Source: Nostoc spongiaeforme FACHB-130
Lineage (GTDB): Bacteria; Cyanobacteriota; Cyanobacteriia; Cyanobacteriales; Nostocaceae
Direction: 5' to 3'
NCBI RefSeq assembly: GCF_014698475.1
Contig: NZ_JACJTB010000008.1
Location: 1-64,000, forward strand
Length of the DNA: 64,000 bases
The position numbers were made by a program, and so were the translations under genes. The first letter of the stretch is position 1. Each line of letters starts with the position of its first letter. The notes under the pieces are model-generated. The model was not told where the DNA came from, did no database searches, and saw nothing but the letters and a program-made list of their open reading frames with translations. Shown piece after piece: positions 1-9,093 of the stretch.

Positions 1-198
1 TTAAAACTGTTGTAATACTTACACAGTCTATGTTTTCAGCCTGAGCATCATTAAAATATAGTTACTAAAATTTACTAAACTTTATTACTCACCATAAAAA
101 TACCGGAAGAACCAAATTTACTTAGCATTGAACATCCCAGCAGTACAGATTATCCCTCATTAGACTTCGCCGAAATCGAATCGGAAGCTATCAGCCGA

Positions 199-840
199 AT
201 GTTCCCCAACCCTACACATCTGCATTCCAAACAAGCCACACAAAAAGCACTCATAAATGCTTTGCCCCAAGGCTACAATATTTTTCACTTTACAGGACAT
301 GGTGTATATAACTTTCAAAATCCGGCGTTATCTTTTTTAGCATTAGCAGGTGAAGAAAAGTTAACTCTAGCAGATATCCACGGCTTTAAATTGCAAAGCT
401 ACCAACTCGTCACTTTAGCAGCTTGCGAAACTGCAATCACCGGAAATCATACCATCACCACAGAATATGTAGGGCTTGTCAGTGGCTTTATGGGTTGCGG
501 TGTGGCTCATGTCGTCAGTACCTTATGGACAGTAGAATCAGCCGCTAGTGCTTTGGTGATGATTCAGTTTTACCAACTGCTGCAACAAAATAAACCAGAA
601 ACTATCGCCTTGGCTGAAGCTACCCAATGGTTGCGAAATGTCACCAATGCAGAACTAGCACAATGGTATGCAGCGCAAATTGCTAAACTTCCTGAAAATC
701 AAGGACTCCTTTACAATTTCTGGTCACGCCATTTAAATAAACTTAAGAATAACCCAGAACCTAGTAAACAACCCTATAATCACCCTTATTTCTGGGCAGC
801 TTTTACCATTACTGGCAACTTTTCATTATGCAACCATTAG
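199..840 (+). CDS. CHAT-domain (caspase-like) protein, 5' truncated
   Basis: The C-terminal part of a CHAT protease domain. The catalytic pair is visible as His34 in HFTGHG and Cys76 in LAACETA, and the family's usual end is present (SGFMGCGVAHVVSTLW and a terminal YFWAAF block). The first ATG is used here, but the same frame is open back to base 79 and already reads as CHAT sequence (LLSIEHPSS, FAEIESEAIS) with no ATG, GTG or TTG before the stop at 76-78. The true 5' end, and any N-terminal repeat region, therefore seems lost. It overlaps the next gene by 13 bases, so translation may be coupled. It may be a remnant rather than a working protease. Confidence 0.75.
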   Translation: MFPNPTHLHSKQATQKALINALPQGYNIFHFTGHGVYNFQNPALSFLALAGEEKLTLADIHGFKLQSYQLVTLAACETAITGNHTITTEYVGLVSGFMGCGVAHVVSTLWTVESAASALVMIQFYQLLQQNKPETIALAEATQWLRNVTNAELAQWYAAQIAKLPENQGLLYNFWSRHLNKLKNNPEPSKQPYNHPYFWAAFTITGNFSLCNH

Positions 841-1250
841 AAGCATCAGAACTAAAAGCCTTTATTTTTGCACTCTCCCAACTTGATTCACCATTACCAA
901 ATCATATTCAGGCGCAACTACAGACAATTAATATTCCTGACGATATCGATCAACTATATGCGATCGCCATCAGTCACCCTTCCCTAAAAGCAGCCTACGA
1001 ACGAGTATATGACAATATAGATGCGATCGCTCAATTCCGCAGTAAAGGTGTGGAAAGTTTACCTCAATATAAACCAGATTCCATAAATACAGAAATTGAA
1101 AATGCTTCGAGAGAAGTTGAAGAGCAGCTAGTCAAATTTGAGCAAGAAGTTGATCAAAATAAATTAGCAGTAATAGCCAAGCAAATTTTTCAGGCGTTAA
1201 ATCCTGTAAAAACAGCGAAAGAAGTCATTAACACCATTCTTTCTTTATGA
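828..1250 (+). CDS. Hypothetical protein linked to the CHAT gene
   Basis: A 140-residue, acidic, mostly helical soluble protein that I do not recognise. The middle (about residues 85-115) is rich in Glu, Gln and Val with coiled-coil character; there is no signal peptide or membrane segment. Its ATG lies inside the last codons of the CHAT gene, the usual sign of translational coupling, so the two products probably act together. It could be an adaptor or substrate of the CHAT protein; that is inference from position only. Confidence 0.7.
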   Translation: MQPLEASELKAFIFALSQLDSPLPNHIQAQLQTINIPDDIDQLYAIAISHPSLKAAYERVYDNIDAIAQFRSKGVESLPQYKPDSINTEIENASREVEEQLVKFEQEVDQNKLAVIAKQIFQALNPVKTAKEVINTILSL

Positions 1251-1330
1251 ATAGAATAGACTTCTTGCAAAAGTCATAATTCTAGCGTCTTTCTTTGCGT
1301 CTTTGCGCCTTTGCGCGAAACAAAAACATT

Positions 1331-2680
1331 ATGAATCAAAATTATCAATTAATTTATCCAACCCTCGATTTATTTCTTTATGATCTCAAAACTGGTTTGG
1401 GACAGGATGAAGAAAAACTCGAACAAAATCGTCAACTTTTTTGGCAAAAAATTTATGGTAATCAGTTAGATAGTAAACAGCTTGCAGAACTAACCCAAGC
1501 AGAAACAGATAGTTTAGATTATATTGAATTACTAGGTAATAAAAAATATGAAATTTTTCCCAGTCCTTTAAATGGTTATTACTATCCCGTCCAACTGGGA
1601 GACACTTACGCACTGCAAGTAGACTGTACTGCTAACTATATATCCGATTACAAATACTCTCCACAATCCATTGATTGTTTGCATAATTTACAAACAGAAA
1701 TTCTGACTAAAATCAATCATCAAAATGGCAAACTTGGTCAAAGTTGGTTAATTTGGGGTCAGTTAGCTATAGATAATCAAGATCCCCAAGCCACAGCTCA
1801 AGAATGTTTTGCCCAATTAAAATTACATCCGCAGCAAAATTGGCAGAAGGATTTTATCGGTCAAGGCAAGTTTTTTGGTGGAACTATATTTGAACTGCAA
1901 CGACTTCCAGCAAAATCACAAAACTTGCATGATAGTTATCATCTATTAATTTGTTTGTTTCCCTATCAAATTAAAACCGATGCAATTAGAGAAATTAGTA
2001 GCAAGTTATCTCCTCAATTACTCCAACTTTTAAGATACCGCCATAAAATCCATTGGGCTAATTCTCAAAGTCGGGAAATTAAAGATAATTTAAAACAAGC
2101 AGCTAAACTAGCACAAGCTATTGTGAATAATCTGAATGCTAACTTGAAAAAACCAGATATTAAAATTAATGAATTAGAAACCTTCCTCAAAAACACACCA
2201 GAAATTTTATTAAAATATACTAATAACTTAGCGTATTTAGATGACCAAAGACGCACAATAGAAGTAAATATCAATAATTATCAAAAACGTTACCAAGAAC
2301 TTATAAAGTTAGATAGTAATAGTGATTGGGAATTTTTGCAAGTATTCAGTAACTATGCTAAAGAAAAGTTTTTAGCCCAAATCGAAACTGACCAAGCTAA
2401 CTTTAGCCCTGGTTTAACATTAATGGAAAATTACATTAAGACCATCCAAGGTATTATCGCTATTGAGCAAACTAAAAGCGATCGCAACTTAGAAAATCTT
2501 ATCGGTAGTGTTGGTATCGGGTTAGCCATCAGCCAAATTGCATCTTCAATATTAGTCAGTCAATATCCACCACAAAAAGAAACACCATTTTTCCTGACAA
2601 CAGTCTTTGGCGGCAGCGTTGTTGCTGGAGTGCTTACCAGTATAATCGCCTGGATATTATTTAAAAAAATTCGCCGCTAA
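1331..2680 (+). CDS. Hypothetical protein with two C-terminal membrane helices
   Basis: A 449-residue protein. The ATG at 1331 is chosen because an upstream in-frame start would translate the low-complexity intergenic repeat (ctttgcg units at 1285-1320). Most of the chain is soluble, with a helical, coiled-coil-like part around residues 240-340. The last 60 residues form two hydrophobic helices ([17 protein letters not shown] and [18 protein letters not shown]), followed by a basic KKIRR tail. It is the third gene of the CHAT group, 80 bases after the second. A membrane-anchored effector or sensor is a plausible inference, but I recognise no family. Confidence 0.7.
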   Translation: MNQNYQLIYPTLDLFLYDLKTGLGQDEEKLEQNRQLFWQKIYGNQLDSKQLAELTQAETDSLDYIELLGNKKYEIFPSPLNGYYYPVQLGDTYALQVDCTANYISDYKYSPQSIDCLHNLQTEILTKINHQNGKLGQSWLIWGQLAIDNQDPQATAQECFAQLKLHPQQNWQKDFIGQGKFFGGTIFELQRLPAKSQNLHDSYHLLICLFPYQIKTDAIREISSKLSPQLLQLLRYRHKIHWANSQSREIKDNLKQAAKLAQAIVNNLNANLKKPDIKINELETFLKNTPEILLKYTNNLAYLDDQRRTIEVNINNYQKRYQELIKLDSNSDWEFLQVFSNYAKEKFLAQIETDQANFSPGLTLMENYIKTIQGIIAIEQTKSDRNLENLIGSVGIGLAISQIASSILVSQYPPQKETPFFLTTVFGGSVVAGVLTSIIAWILFKKIRR

Positions 2681-2854
2681 TAACTCTTTCTTGTGCGCTA
2701 TCGCTTCCTACCCTGCGGAAAGGCTTACGCCTACGTAATGACAAGTGTTTAATCGGACTTGATATAACTGGTTGAGCAATTTGTATTCCTCAAACAATTA
2801 ATCTCTCGTAATTAATAAGATTAAGCAGTTAAACAATTTAAACGCACTCTCTGT

Positions 2855-3340
2855 TTACTCCCCTACTAATGCCAATGCTTGATTGATTACTCGGTCAGAC
2901 AGATACATTCCACAGAGACGCAGCTGTTCAACCACAGGACGCGCTGCTGGAATTACCCCTCGTTGTTTGGCAGTGAGAACGATGCCTAGAGTTCCCCGTA
3001 CTGGGATTCCCAAAGCTACTGCACAATAACGGGCTGCTAAATCATCAAGTATTACCTCTGTGCCAGTATTTACATAAGCCCAAGTTAACACAGCCGATTC
3101 ACCAGCACCTAAATCCCAGCTTTGAATAATTGCGGGAACGGATGGTGTCGCAACCTCTACCAGCCAAGAAGTAGTTGCTAACGCCATTGCAGTTACATCC
3201 GTCTGCCCGTATGCTTGAATTTCACTGGCTACAGCCTGGGGGACAATAATTTCTGGACTGACTATCTGCAATAGGTCGAGAAAGCCACCCTTGGTTAAAA
3301 AAATCAGTGGAGAGGTGTTGATTGCAGGACGTTCAGCCAC
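2855..3340 (-). CDS. DUF3368 PIN-like toxin
   Basis: A 161-residue PIN-fold protein of the DUF3368 type. It has the N-terminal INTSPLIFL block, a central LGAGESAVLTWA block and ILDDLAARYCA-ALGIPVRGTLGIVLTAK, which carry the family's conserved acidic residues. PIN proteins of this group are putative ribonucleases and usually pair with a UPF0175 protein. Its ATG overlaps the 3' end of the upstream UPF0175 gene by 8 bases, the standard toxin-antitoxin layout. Confidence 0.85.
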   Translation of the reverse strand: MAERPAINTSPLIFLTKGGFLDLLQIVSPEIIVPQAVASEIQAYGQTDVTAMALATTSWLVEVATPSVPAIIQSWDLGAGESAVLTWAYVNTGTEVILDDLAARYCAVALGIPVRGTLGIVLTAKQRGVIPAARPVVEQLRLCGMYLSDRVINQALALVGE

Positions 3341-3584
3341 GGTTTAACTCTTGTTGCAAATCATCAAAGTCTACGGTAAACACATCTACTTGCTCACGGG
3401 TAAGGGCTGCAAGAAAATCACGGCGATTTAAACCTGCAATTTGAGCAGCTTTTTCCTGGGAGACTTCACCCTTTTGATACCAATAGATAGCAGCAGCCAA
3501 CCGCATATCACGCACAAATTCATCTGGGGGAAGACGGCGGGCTGAGAATACTTCTTCGGGTAAGTCTAGATTTACTCTGGTCAT
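3333..3584 (-). CDS. UPF0175 family antitoxin
   Basis: An 83-residue protein of the UPF0175 family: a short beta-strand N-terminus (TRVNLDLPEEVF) followed by a helix-turn-helix-like stretch (KGEVSQEKAAQIAGLNRRDFLAAL) and an acidic tail. It probably binds DNA and neutralises the DUF3368 partner encoded just downstream with an 8-base overlap. Both genes look intact, unlike the toxin-antitoxin locus at 32.8-33.2 kb. Confidence 0.85.
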   Translation of the reverse strand: MTRVNLDLPEEVFSARRLPPDEFVRDMRLAAAIYWYQKGEVSQEKAAQIAGLNRRDFLAALTREQVDVFTVDFDDLQQELNRG

Positions 3585-3687
3585 AGGTTTCTCCAGTTAA
3601 TTAAAATCCAAGACCTTTCTTTCTTGCTATTACAACTCAGTGTTGGTGTTGACACAGCATTATTGTAGACAATGCCCAAAAAAATAA

Positions 3688-3719
3688 TTCTGGATGTAAT
3701 ATAATAATCACATCCAGAA
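3688..3719 (-). terminator. Rho-independent terminator of glmS
   Basis: A perfect 10-bp stem (ttctggatgt / acatccagaa) with a 12-base loop lies about 50 bases past the glmS stop. Read on the minus strand it is followed by a run of seven T (3684-3678). This is the classic intrinsic terminator layout for the leftward glmS transcript. Confidence 0.75.
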
Positions 3720-3768
3720 ATAATCTTATCTACTCTACAAATATTACTTAAAGAAAACCAAAATTAAT

Positions 3769-5637
3769 TTATTCCACAGTTACTGATTTTGCCAAATTTC
3801 GAGGCTGGTCAACGTCCAAACCGCGACGGGCGGCGATATGATAAGCCAATAGTTGCAGAGGTACAACTGTAAGTATTGGCGATAGTAATTCATCCACTGA
3901 TGAAACGGGGAGTAAATCATTAAAGATTTCCGCCGCTTCGCCATCTTTTACAGGTGTTACACCAATCAACCGCGAATCTCTGGCTTTGGCTTCTTGGGCG
4001 TTGGAAATTACCTTTTCATACACATTACCAGGAACTGCGATCGCCACTACCGGAACTTTCGCATCTAATAATGCAATGGGGCCGTGTTTCATTTCGCCAG
4101 CCGGATAACCTTCGGCGTGAATATAGCTAATTTCTTTTAATTTCAAAGCCCCTTCTAAAGCAATGGGGAAGTTAATTCCTCTCCCTAAAAAGATGAAATC
4201 TTGGGTATCAGCAAATTCATGGGCTAAATGTTCTGTTAAACGTTCTTGACTTGCCAATGTTTCTTCAATTTCTTGAGGAATTTGTCGCAGTCCGTTAATA
4301 ATTTGCTTTATAGTTTCTTTGGGAATTGTTTGATGACGGGCAGCTAAATCTAATGCCAAAGCATAAAATGCCATCAATTGGGCAATAAATGTTTTTGTTG
4401 CTGCTACGCCAATTTCTATCCCTGCTAAGGTACTAATAATATTAGGAACCATGTGACCAAGGCTACTTTCTGGGCGGTTGGTAATCCCTAAAAGTCGCGC
4501 TTGATATTTCGCCTCTTGGCCTTGGCGGCGTTCTTTTTCCATTGCTAAAGCTGCCAAAGTATCAGCAGTTTCACCAGATTGGGTAACACCAATAATTAAT
4601 GTATTTGGTGTTAGTGGTGATGGTGCATAGCGATATTCCGAAGCGTAGTGTACTTGGGTGGGAATTTCTGCTAATTGTTCTAATAAATGTTTGCCAACTA
4701 AGGCAGCGTGCCAACTTGTACCACAGGCGACGATGTGAATTTGTTCTAAATCTGCGTAGAGTGATTCAGACAAGCCGAGGTTAATAGGCGACACAGACGC
4801 ATCAGTTGAATTATCAAAATATGCTTCTAAATTAGCTCTTACTACTCCTGGCTGCTCATAAATTTCTTTGAGCATGAAGTGTTTGAATCCCTGCTTTTCT
4901 ACCATTGTGGGACTCAAGTTGAGCATCCGGGGTTGTTTTTTCAACCTCTCGCCAGCAAAGTTATAAATTTCTACGCCTAATGGTGTGAGGCGGGCAATTT
5001 CCCCATTTTCTAAGGGTAATACGGCACGGGTATATGCAACGATCGCCGGGGTATCGGAAGCACAGAAAAATTCACCCTGTCCAAATCCAATTACTAAAGG
5101 TGCTTGTTGACGCACCACAATTAATTCATCTGGATAGTCAGCCGAAATAACTGCGATCGCAAATCCACCTTCTAGCTGATTAGCAGCTTGACGAACTGCA
5201 TCTAAAAAATTTAACTCTCGATTTTTTAATAATTCTGCAATCAGATGGGGAATTACTTCTGTATCAGTTTCCGAACGAAACTCATGTCCTTTTTGTTTTA
5301 AGTCTTCCCGTAACTCGCGGTAATTTTCCACAATCCCATTTTGAACTACCGCAATGCGTAGTGCTGTATCCAAATGGGGATGAGCATTGTACTCTTCTGG
5401 TTTACCATGAGTAGCCCAGCGAGTGTGACCAATGCCAATTTGAGCCGGATTTTCTAGCTGTTCGAGTTTAGAACGTAAATTATGTAGTTTTCCTTTCGCT
5501 CTAACACAATTAACTTCACCTTCCCAAATTGTGGCGATTCCCGCAGAATCGTAGCCTCTATACTCTAGTTTTTCCAGTCCAGACAGTAAAATTTCTGTTG
5601 CTGCTTGAGTGCCGATATACCCGACGATTCCACACAT
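3769..5637 (-). CDS. glmS: Glutamine-fructose-6-phosphate aminotransferase (isomerising)
   Basis: Makes glucosamine-6-phosphate from fructose-6-phosphate and glutamine, the first step towards UDP-GlcNAc for peptidoglycan and lipopolysaccharide. The 622-residue chain begins MCGIVGYIG, so Cys2 is the glutaminase nucleophile after Met removal. The N-terminal Ntn domain (GHTRWATHGKP, NGIVENYRELR, SETDTEVIPHL) is followed by two SIS sugar-isomerase domains (ACGTSWHAAL, TQSGETADTLAAL, EGALKLKEISY) and ends LAKSVTVE. Length and motifs are typical and complete. It is monocistronic, with its own terminator. No glmS ribozyme is visible in the short upstream region. Confidence 0.97.
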   Translation of the reverse strand: MCGIVGYIGTQAATEILLSGLEKLEYRGYDSAGIATIWEGEVNCVRAKGKLHNLRSKLEQLENPAQIGIGHTRWATHGKPEEYNAHPHLDTALRIAVVQNGIVENYRELREDLKQKGHEFRSETDTEVIPHLIAELLKNRELNFLDAVRQAANQLEGGFAIAVISADYPDELIVVRQQAPLVIGFGQGEFFCASDTPAIVAYTRAVLPLENGEIARLTPLGVEIYNFAGERLKKQPRMLNLSPTMVEKQGFKHFMLKEIYEQPGVVRANLEAYFDNSTDASVSPINLGLSESLYADLEQIHIVACGTSWHAALVGKHLLEQLAEIPTQVHYASEYRYAPSPLTPNTLIIGVTQSGETADTLAALAMEKERRQGQEAKYQARLLGITNRPESSLGHMVPNIISTLAGIEIGVAATKTFIAQLMAFYALALDLAARHQTIPKETIKQIINGLRQIPQEIEETLASQERLTEHLAHEFADTQDFIFLGRGINFPIALEGALKLKEISYIHAEGYPAGEMKHGPIALLDAKVPVVAIAVPGNVYEKVISNAQEAKARDSRLIGVTPVKDGEAAEIFNDLLPVSSVDELLSPILTVVPLQLLAYHIAARRGLDVDQPRNLAKSVTVE

Positions 5638-6122
5638 TGCTCACACCATTTTGGTTTTAGGATTATTAAATCCAGTATAGATGTTGGCAAAAGGGGTGTA
5701 TGGCTATAGGGGTATAGGAGGAGAAATACATTAAACTCAGCCAAAATTAAATAACTAGCCCACTCAATCTCATTACAAGTCCGTTTTATACCTAACTACG
5801 AGTGCTGCTTTGTCCTGTGCGTAGTTCTAATAAATCTGGTGTAGCAAAAAAGCCAAAGTAAATAGCGATCGCAGCAGTAATTCCATGAAGCCAGACACCA
5901 TTCCCAAAAAGGTTTTAGAGGATGTTTGAAAAGTATTGGGCGAATAGAATTCGGTACTACACAAGCAAAGTCCACACTTCGACAAGCTCAGTGACCGCCT
6001 ACGTGGACTAACACAAAATCAAGGTTTTCAAACCTACGTAGGTGGGTTTCGTCTGTGTAGCCGCGATTTCCAATCGCCCTTTCCAAACATCCTCCTATAT
6101 CTGTTAACAAAACCGACAAATA

Positions 6123-6275
6123 ACAAATAATGACTCCACAGAAAACGCAAAAATGATTTTGGAGGGGGCTTGGGGGACGCAACCGTCCCCCAATCGGGGG
6201 CGTGGGGGAGAATCCCCCAAATCTTGTTCCTTATCTGATAGGTAGAGGAGAAATTGAGAAATCAACTCTCATCAC
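6123..6275. repeat. GC-rich dispersed element, copy 1
   Basis: About 153 bp beginning acaaataatgact, with a core of alternating G and C runs that can fold strongly (gggggacg...cgtccccc and gggggag...ctccccc types), and ending ctcatcac. It is closely similar to 40054-40205, roughly nine of ten bases by eye. It contains no sensible coding frame, so it looks like a small non-autonomous mobile element. Confidence 0.8.
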
Positions 6276-6298
6276 CTTAACTGAACCTAAGTTCTCAC

Positions 6299-6323
6299 AA
6301 AAAAAAGGAGCAACTTGCTCCTT
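6299..6323 (-). terminator. Probable psaC terminator
   Basis: The 8-bp stem aaggagca / tgctcctt with a 3-base loop is followed on the minus strand by a run of eight T (6306-6299). It lies about 140 bases beyond the psaC stop with no gene between, so it is the likely end of the psaC transcript. Confidence 0.6.
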
Positions 6324-6462
6324 CTGCCACTAAGGTATGTTTATGGTTTTTGAAGTGTTTACCCTAGTAAGGTGGGCATAACCCACCCTACAGTGCTAAA
6401 AAAGCTTGCTATGGAGACACTTAATTGAGAGTCTGATGAGAAATTTTAGAATAAATTCCGCA

Positions 6463-6780
<318 letters not shown>

Positions 6781-7009
6781 TTATCCAGAGTAAGTAAAAG
6801 GCTACATAACTTTAAACAATGTAATAGGCACGTTTTAAAGTTAAAATTTGCGAAATTTCTCTGTTTCCTTATAAATCAGCTACAGAAGAGCAGCGTGTTT
6901 CCCTCATTTGTTAACTACCTTCAAGACTTGGTGTAAAGATATGTGAAGAACGCAACTGTCGAGGGTAGGAGCGCACAGATAATTTCAAACATTCAACCGG
7001 ACTATCATA

Positions 7010-7951
7010 TTACCAATCTTGATATAGTTTTTGAGCATGAAACATAATTTCCTCTTTTGGTAAGCGAATTTTGGGTGTTTGGCGAGGATAGGATGTTTCA
7101 ATGGCGCGTGTATCTTGCTCAACAACAGTTGTGACTGCGCTCAACATTGAGCGTCTCAATAAAGGTAGCAAAATTGGGTGTTTGGGTTTGCTGAAGACCA
7201 ACACAAAGGTTTTAGTGTTGGTTTCTGTTTCGGGATATAAGATATGCACCTGCAAAATTTCTCCTAGTAAAAAAGAGGTGCGAAAAGTTATCAGTGTGGG
7301 AAACGCATATTCTAAAATGCCAGTGTAGGTTTTAGGTGCGGTCAAAACAACAGGATTGCGGATGATATCATTCCAGGTGCTATCTTCACGCTCTAGTTCT
7401 TGGACAACTTTCACCCAATATCCTTCATGTTCAAATATCGGCACGCGATTAGCTTTAATGCCAAATAAGTCGCGGTGTGTGCCGCTTTGATGATTGTAGT
7501 CATAGTTAATTAACAAGTTATCTAAAAAAGTGCCGCAGATGCTTTTTTCCCCAGCTACACCAACAAAACTCATACCTGCACTCACTTTTGAGATGAGGTC
7601 TGGGACTGGAATTTTTGGAATATGACCAGCATAAGTCCAAATACAGTCATCTTTGATGATCAGTTCTAGGGGCGTGAGCAGTGATTGACCGGACTGATGC
7701 AACCTTCCTTGTCCATCAAATTCTAAGGCATGAAAGGGACAGGCAATTGTATTCCTTTCTTGACAAATCCAGCCATCAGATAAAGGTGCTTGCATGTGAG
7801 GACAAACGTTATCTAGGGCGAAAATTTCACCTTGCTGATTTTGCCAGAGGACATAATCTTGACCATTCAGCGCCACTTTATAAGGCTTGTTAATGCCCAG
7901 CATGGAACGGTGGGCAATTAACCAGGGTGCGCCAGGGAGAATGACTGCCAT
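7010..7951 (-). CDS. Rieske non-heme iron oxygenase-like protein
   Basis: A 313-residue protein with an N-terminal Rieske [2Fe-2S] domain (CPHM at about residue 50, then CPFHALEFD about 20 residues later). A second part carries a mononuclear-iron signature, D-x2-H-x4-H in NYDYNHQSGTHRD. This is the layout of ring-hydroxylating oxygenase alpha subunits and of the pheophorbide-a-oxygenase type found in cyanobacteria. The substrate cannot be read from the sequence. It lies back to back with a TetR regulator, 131 bases apart, and is probably its target. Confidence 0.8.
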   Translation of the reverse strand: MAVILPGAPWLIAHRSMLGINKPYKVALNGQDYVLWQNQQGEIFALDNVCPHMQAPLSDGWICQERNTIACPFHALEFDGQGRLHQSGQSLLTPLELIIKDDCIWTYAGHIPKIPVPDLISKVSAGMSFVGVAGEKSICGTFLDNLLINYDYNHQSGTHRDLFGIKANRVPIFEHEGYWVKVVQELEREDSTWNDIIRNPVVLTAPKTYTGILEYAFPTLITFRTSFLLGEILQVHILYPETETNTKTFVLVFSKPKHPILLPLLRRSMLSAVTTVVEQDTRAIETSYPRQTPKIRLPKEEIMFHAQKLYQDW

Positions 7952-7981
7952 AAAAGCCTCCTAGTTAAAGTTATGTGAGAC

Positions 7982-7997
7982 TATAGCGATCGCTATA
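7982..7997. promoter_or_regulatory. Palindrome between Rieske and TetR genes
   Basis: A perfect 16-bp palindrome (tatagcgatcgctata) in the 131-bp divergent intergenic region. The core is a HIP1 octamer, which is common in this genome, so it may not be an operator. A second partly symmetric stretch (tattcaaaata, near 8042-8053) is the other candidate TetR site. Confidence 0.3.
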
Positions 7998-8082
7998 ATC
8001 TCCCAAGGTTTAAGGTAAATTGTGACAAAACTTTCATATTTGTATTCAAAATACGACAAATTATTCGTGTTTGTCAAGAATT

Positions 8083-8841
8083 ATGGCTATAAGTAAACCT
8101 GATCTGATGCGCCGTCAACCCAAGCAAAAACGGAGTCAGCAAAGAGTTGAAAAAATCCTCAAAGCAGCAGCCGAAGTTTTTGCAGAGGTGGGTTATGAAG
8201 CTGCAACTACTCATCAAATTGCGGCGAAAGCAGAAACGGCTATTGGTTCGCTGTATCAGTTTTTTCCCGATAAACTCGCCATATTTCATGCACTCGAAGC
8301 TATACACATGGAACGGGTGACAGCAATTTTGAGCAAAATTATGCAGTCAACCGAGAAGCATCAGTCATTATCTGAGTTTATTGAGTTTACAGTGGATATC
8401 CACGCCCAATATTTTGCAGATCCCATCCCTCGCGTTGTCTATATTCAATATTTTGTCGCACCAGAATTATTTAAATTATTTGACGAAACCTTTGATAAGC
8501 AACTAATTCAACAATTCGCCGCCTTTTTTCGCCAGTGGAACCCAGACTTAACTTTAGAAAAAAGTGAACTCCTATCTGAAACAGTGCATCGAACTTATAA
8601 CGCTTTGCTGTTGAATGCACTCAAACAGGATGAGAGTAAACGTCAAGCCCTTTACGCTGAACTCAAAACATTGTTAATTGCATATTTAACACCATACACT
8701 TTGCCGCATCAAGTAATGAAAGTAATGATATGCCCTCATTGTCAGTCATCACGGTTATCCAAAAATGGGCATCGTCACGGAAAGCAACGCTATCTCTGTA
8801 AAGATTGTGGTAAACAGTTTTTGGAAAGGTTGAGTTTGTAG
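8083..8841 (+). CDS. TetR-family regulator with C-terminal transposase-type zinc ribbon
   Basis: Residues about 15-70 form a TetR DNA-binding domain (RVEKILKAAAEVFAEVGYEA, TTHQIAAKAETAIGSLYQFF) and residues to about 205 the helical ligand domain. The last 35 residues have two CxxC pairs (ICPHCQSSRLSKNGHRHGKQ, YLCKDCGKQFLE), the zinc ribbon found at the N-terminus of IS1-type InsA proteins. TetR proteins do not normally end this way, so the tail looks like an insertion-sequence fragment fused in frame. The start is set at ATG 8083; a TTG four codons earlier is possible. Divergent from the Rieske gene, which it probably controls. Confidence 0.8.
   Translation: MAISKPDLMRRQPKQKRSQQRVEKILKAAAEVFAEVGYEAATTHQIAAKAETAIGSLYQFFPDKLAIFHALEAIHMERVTAILSKIMQSTEKHQSLSEFIEFTVDIHAQYFADPIPRVVYIQYFVAPELFKLFDETFDKQLIQQFAAFFRQWNPDLTLEKSELLSETVHRTYNALLLNALKQDESKRQALYAELKTLLIAYLTPYTLPHQVMKVMICPHCQSSRLSKNGHRHGKQRYLCKDCGKQFLERLSL
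8731..8832 (+). mobile_element. Insertion-sequence remnant (IS1-type zinc ribbon)
   Basis: This stretch encodes M-I-C-P-H-C...C-K-D-C-G-K-Q-F, the start of an IS1-family InsA-like protein with its own ATG (atgatatgccctcattgtc). Nothing of the rest of the transposase is visible downstream, where the frame stops at 8841. It is translated as the tail of the TetR gene. Confidence 0.5.
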
Positions 8842-9093
8842 TTATAGCTTTTTCCAGTCTACTGAGGTACAAATTTATCTGTTTCTATCTGCGTTCATCT
8901 GCGTCCATCGGCGGTTAATTATTCTTGCTTGTACTTCACTAGAATGAGAAATGCCATATACCAATTTAATGTGAAGTTGTTTGTGGAGATGGGGTGTACT
9001 TCGACCCTTCTCCTGCCGGAGACGCTACGCGAACGACAGGCTCAGGGCGGCGCTGCGCTCAGTAAGCAGGGTGAAAAGGAGACAAGGGCTTGT

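Larger units (their letters stand above)
5638..6462. other. Gene-free 825-bp region rich in dispersed repeats
   Basis: No convincing gene. It holds a repeat with paired blocks (gtgaccgcctacgtggacta and cctacgtaggtgggtttcgt, about 5990-6090), a GC-rich element (6123-6275) with a second copy at 40.1 kb, a terminator at 6299-6323, and a block reading gtgggcataacccaccctac near 6372 that resembles the hairpin at 30228. A 64-codon open frame on the minus strand simply reads through these repeats. Confidence 0.7.

Noticed and set aside
5638-5760. glmS ribozyme or riboswitch upstream of glmS
   Set aside because: The leader is short and shows none of the conserved ribozyme core; these are mainly from Gram-positive bacteria.
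5988-6182. 64-codon minus-strand open frame
   Set aside because: It reads through dispersed repeats and G/C runs, has no familiar sequence and no ribosome-binding site.
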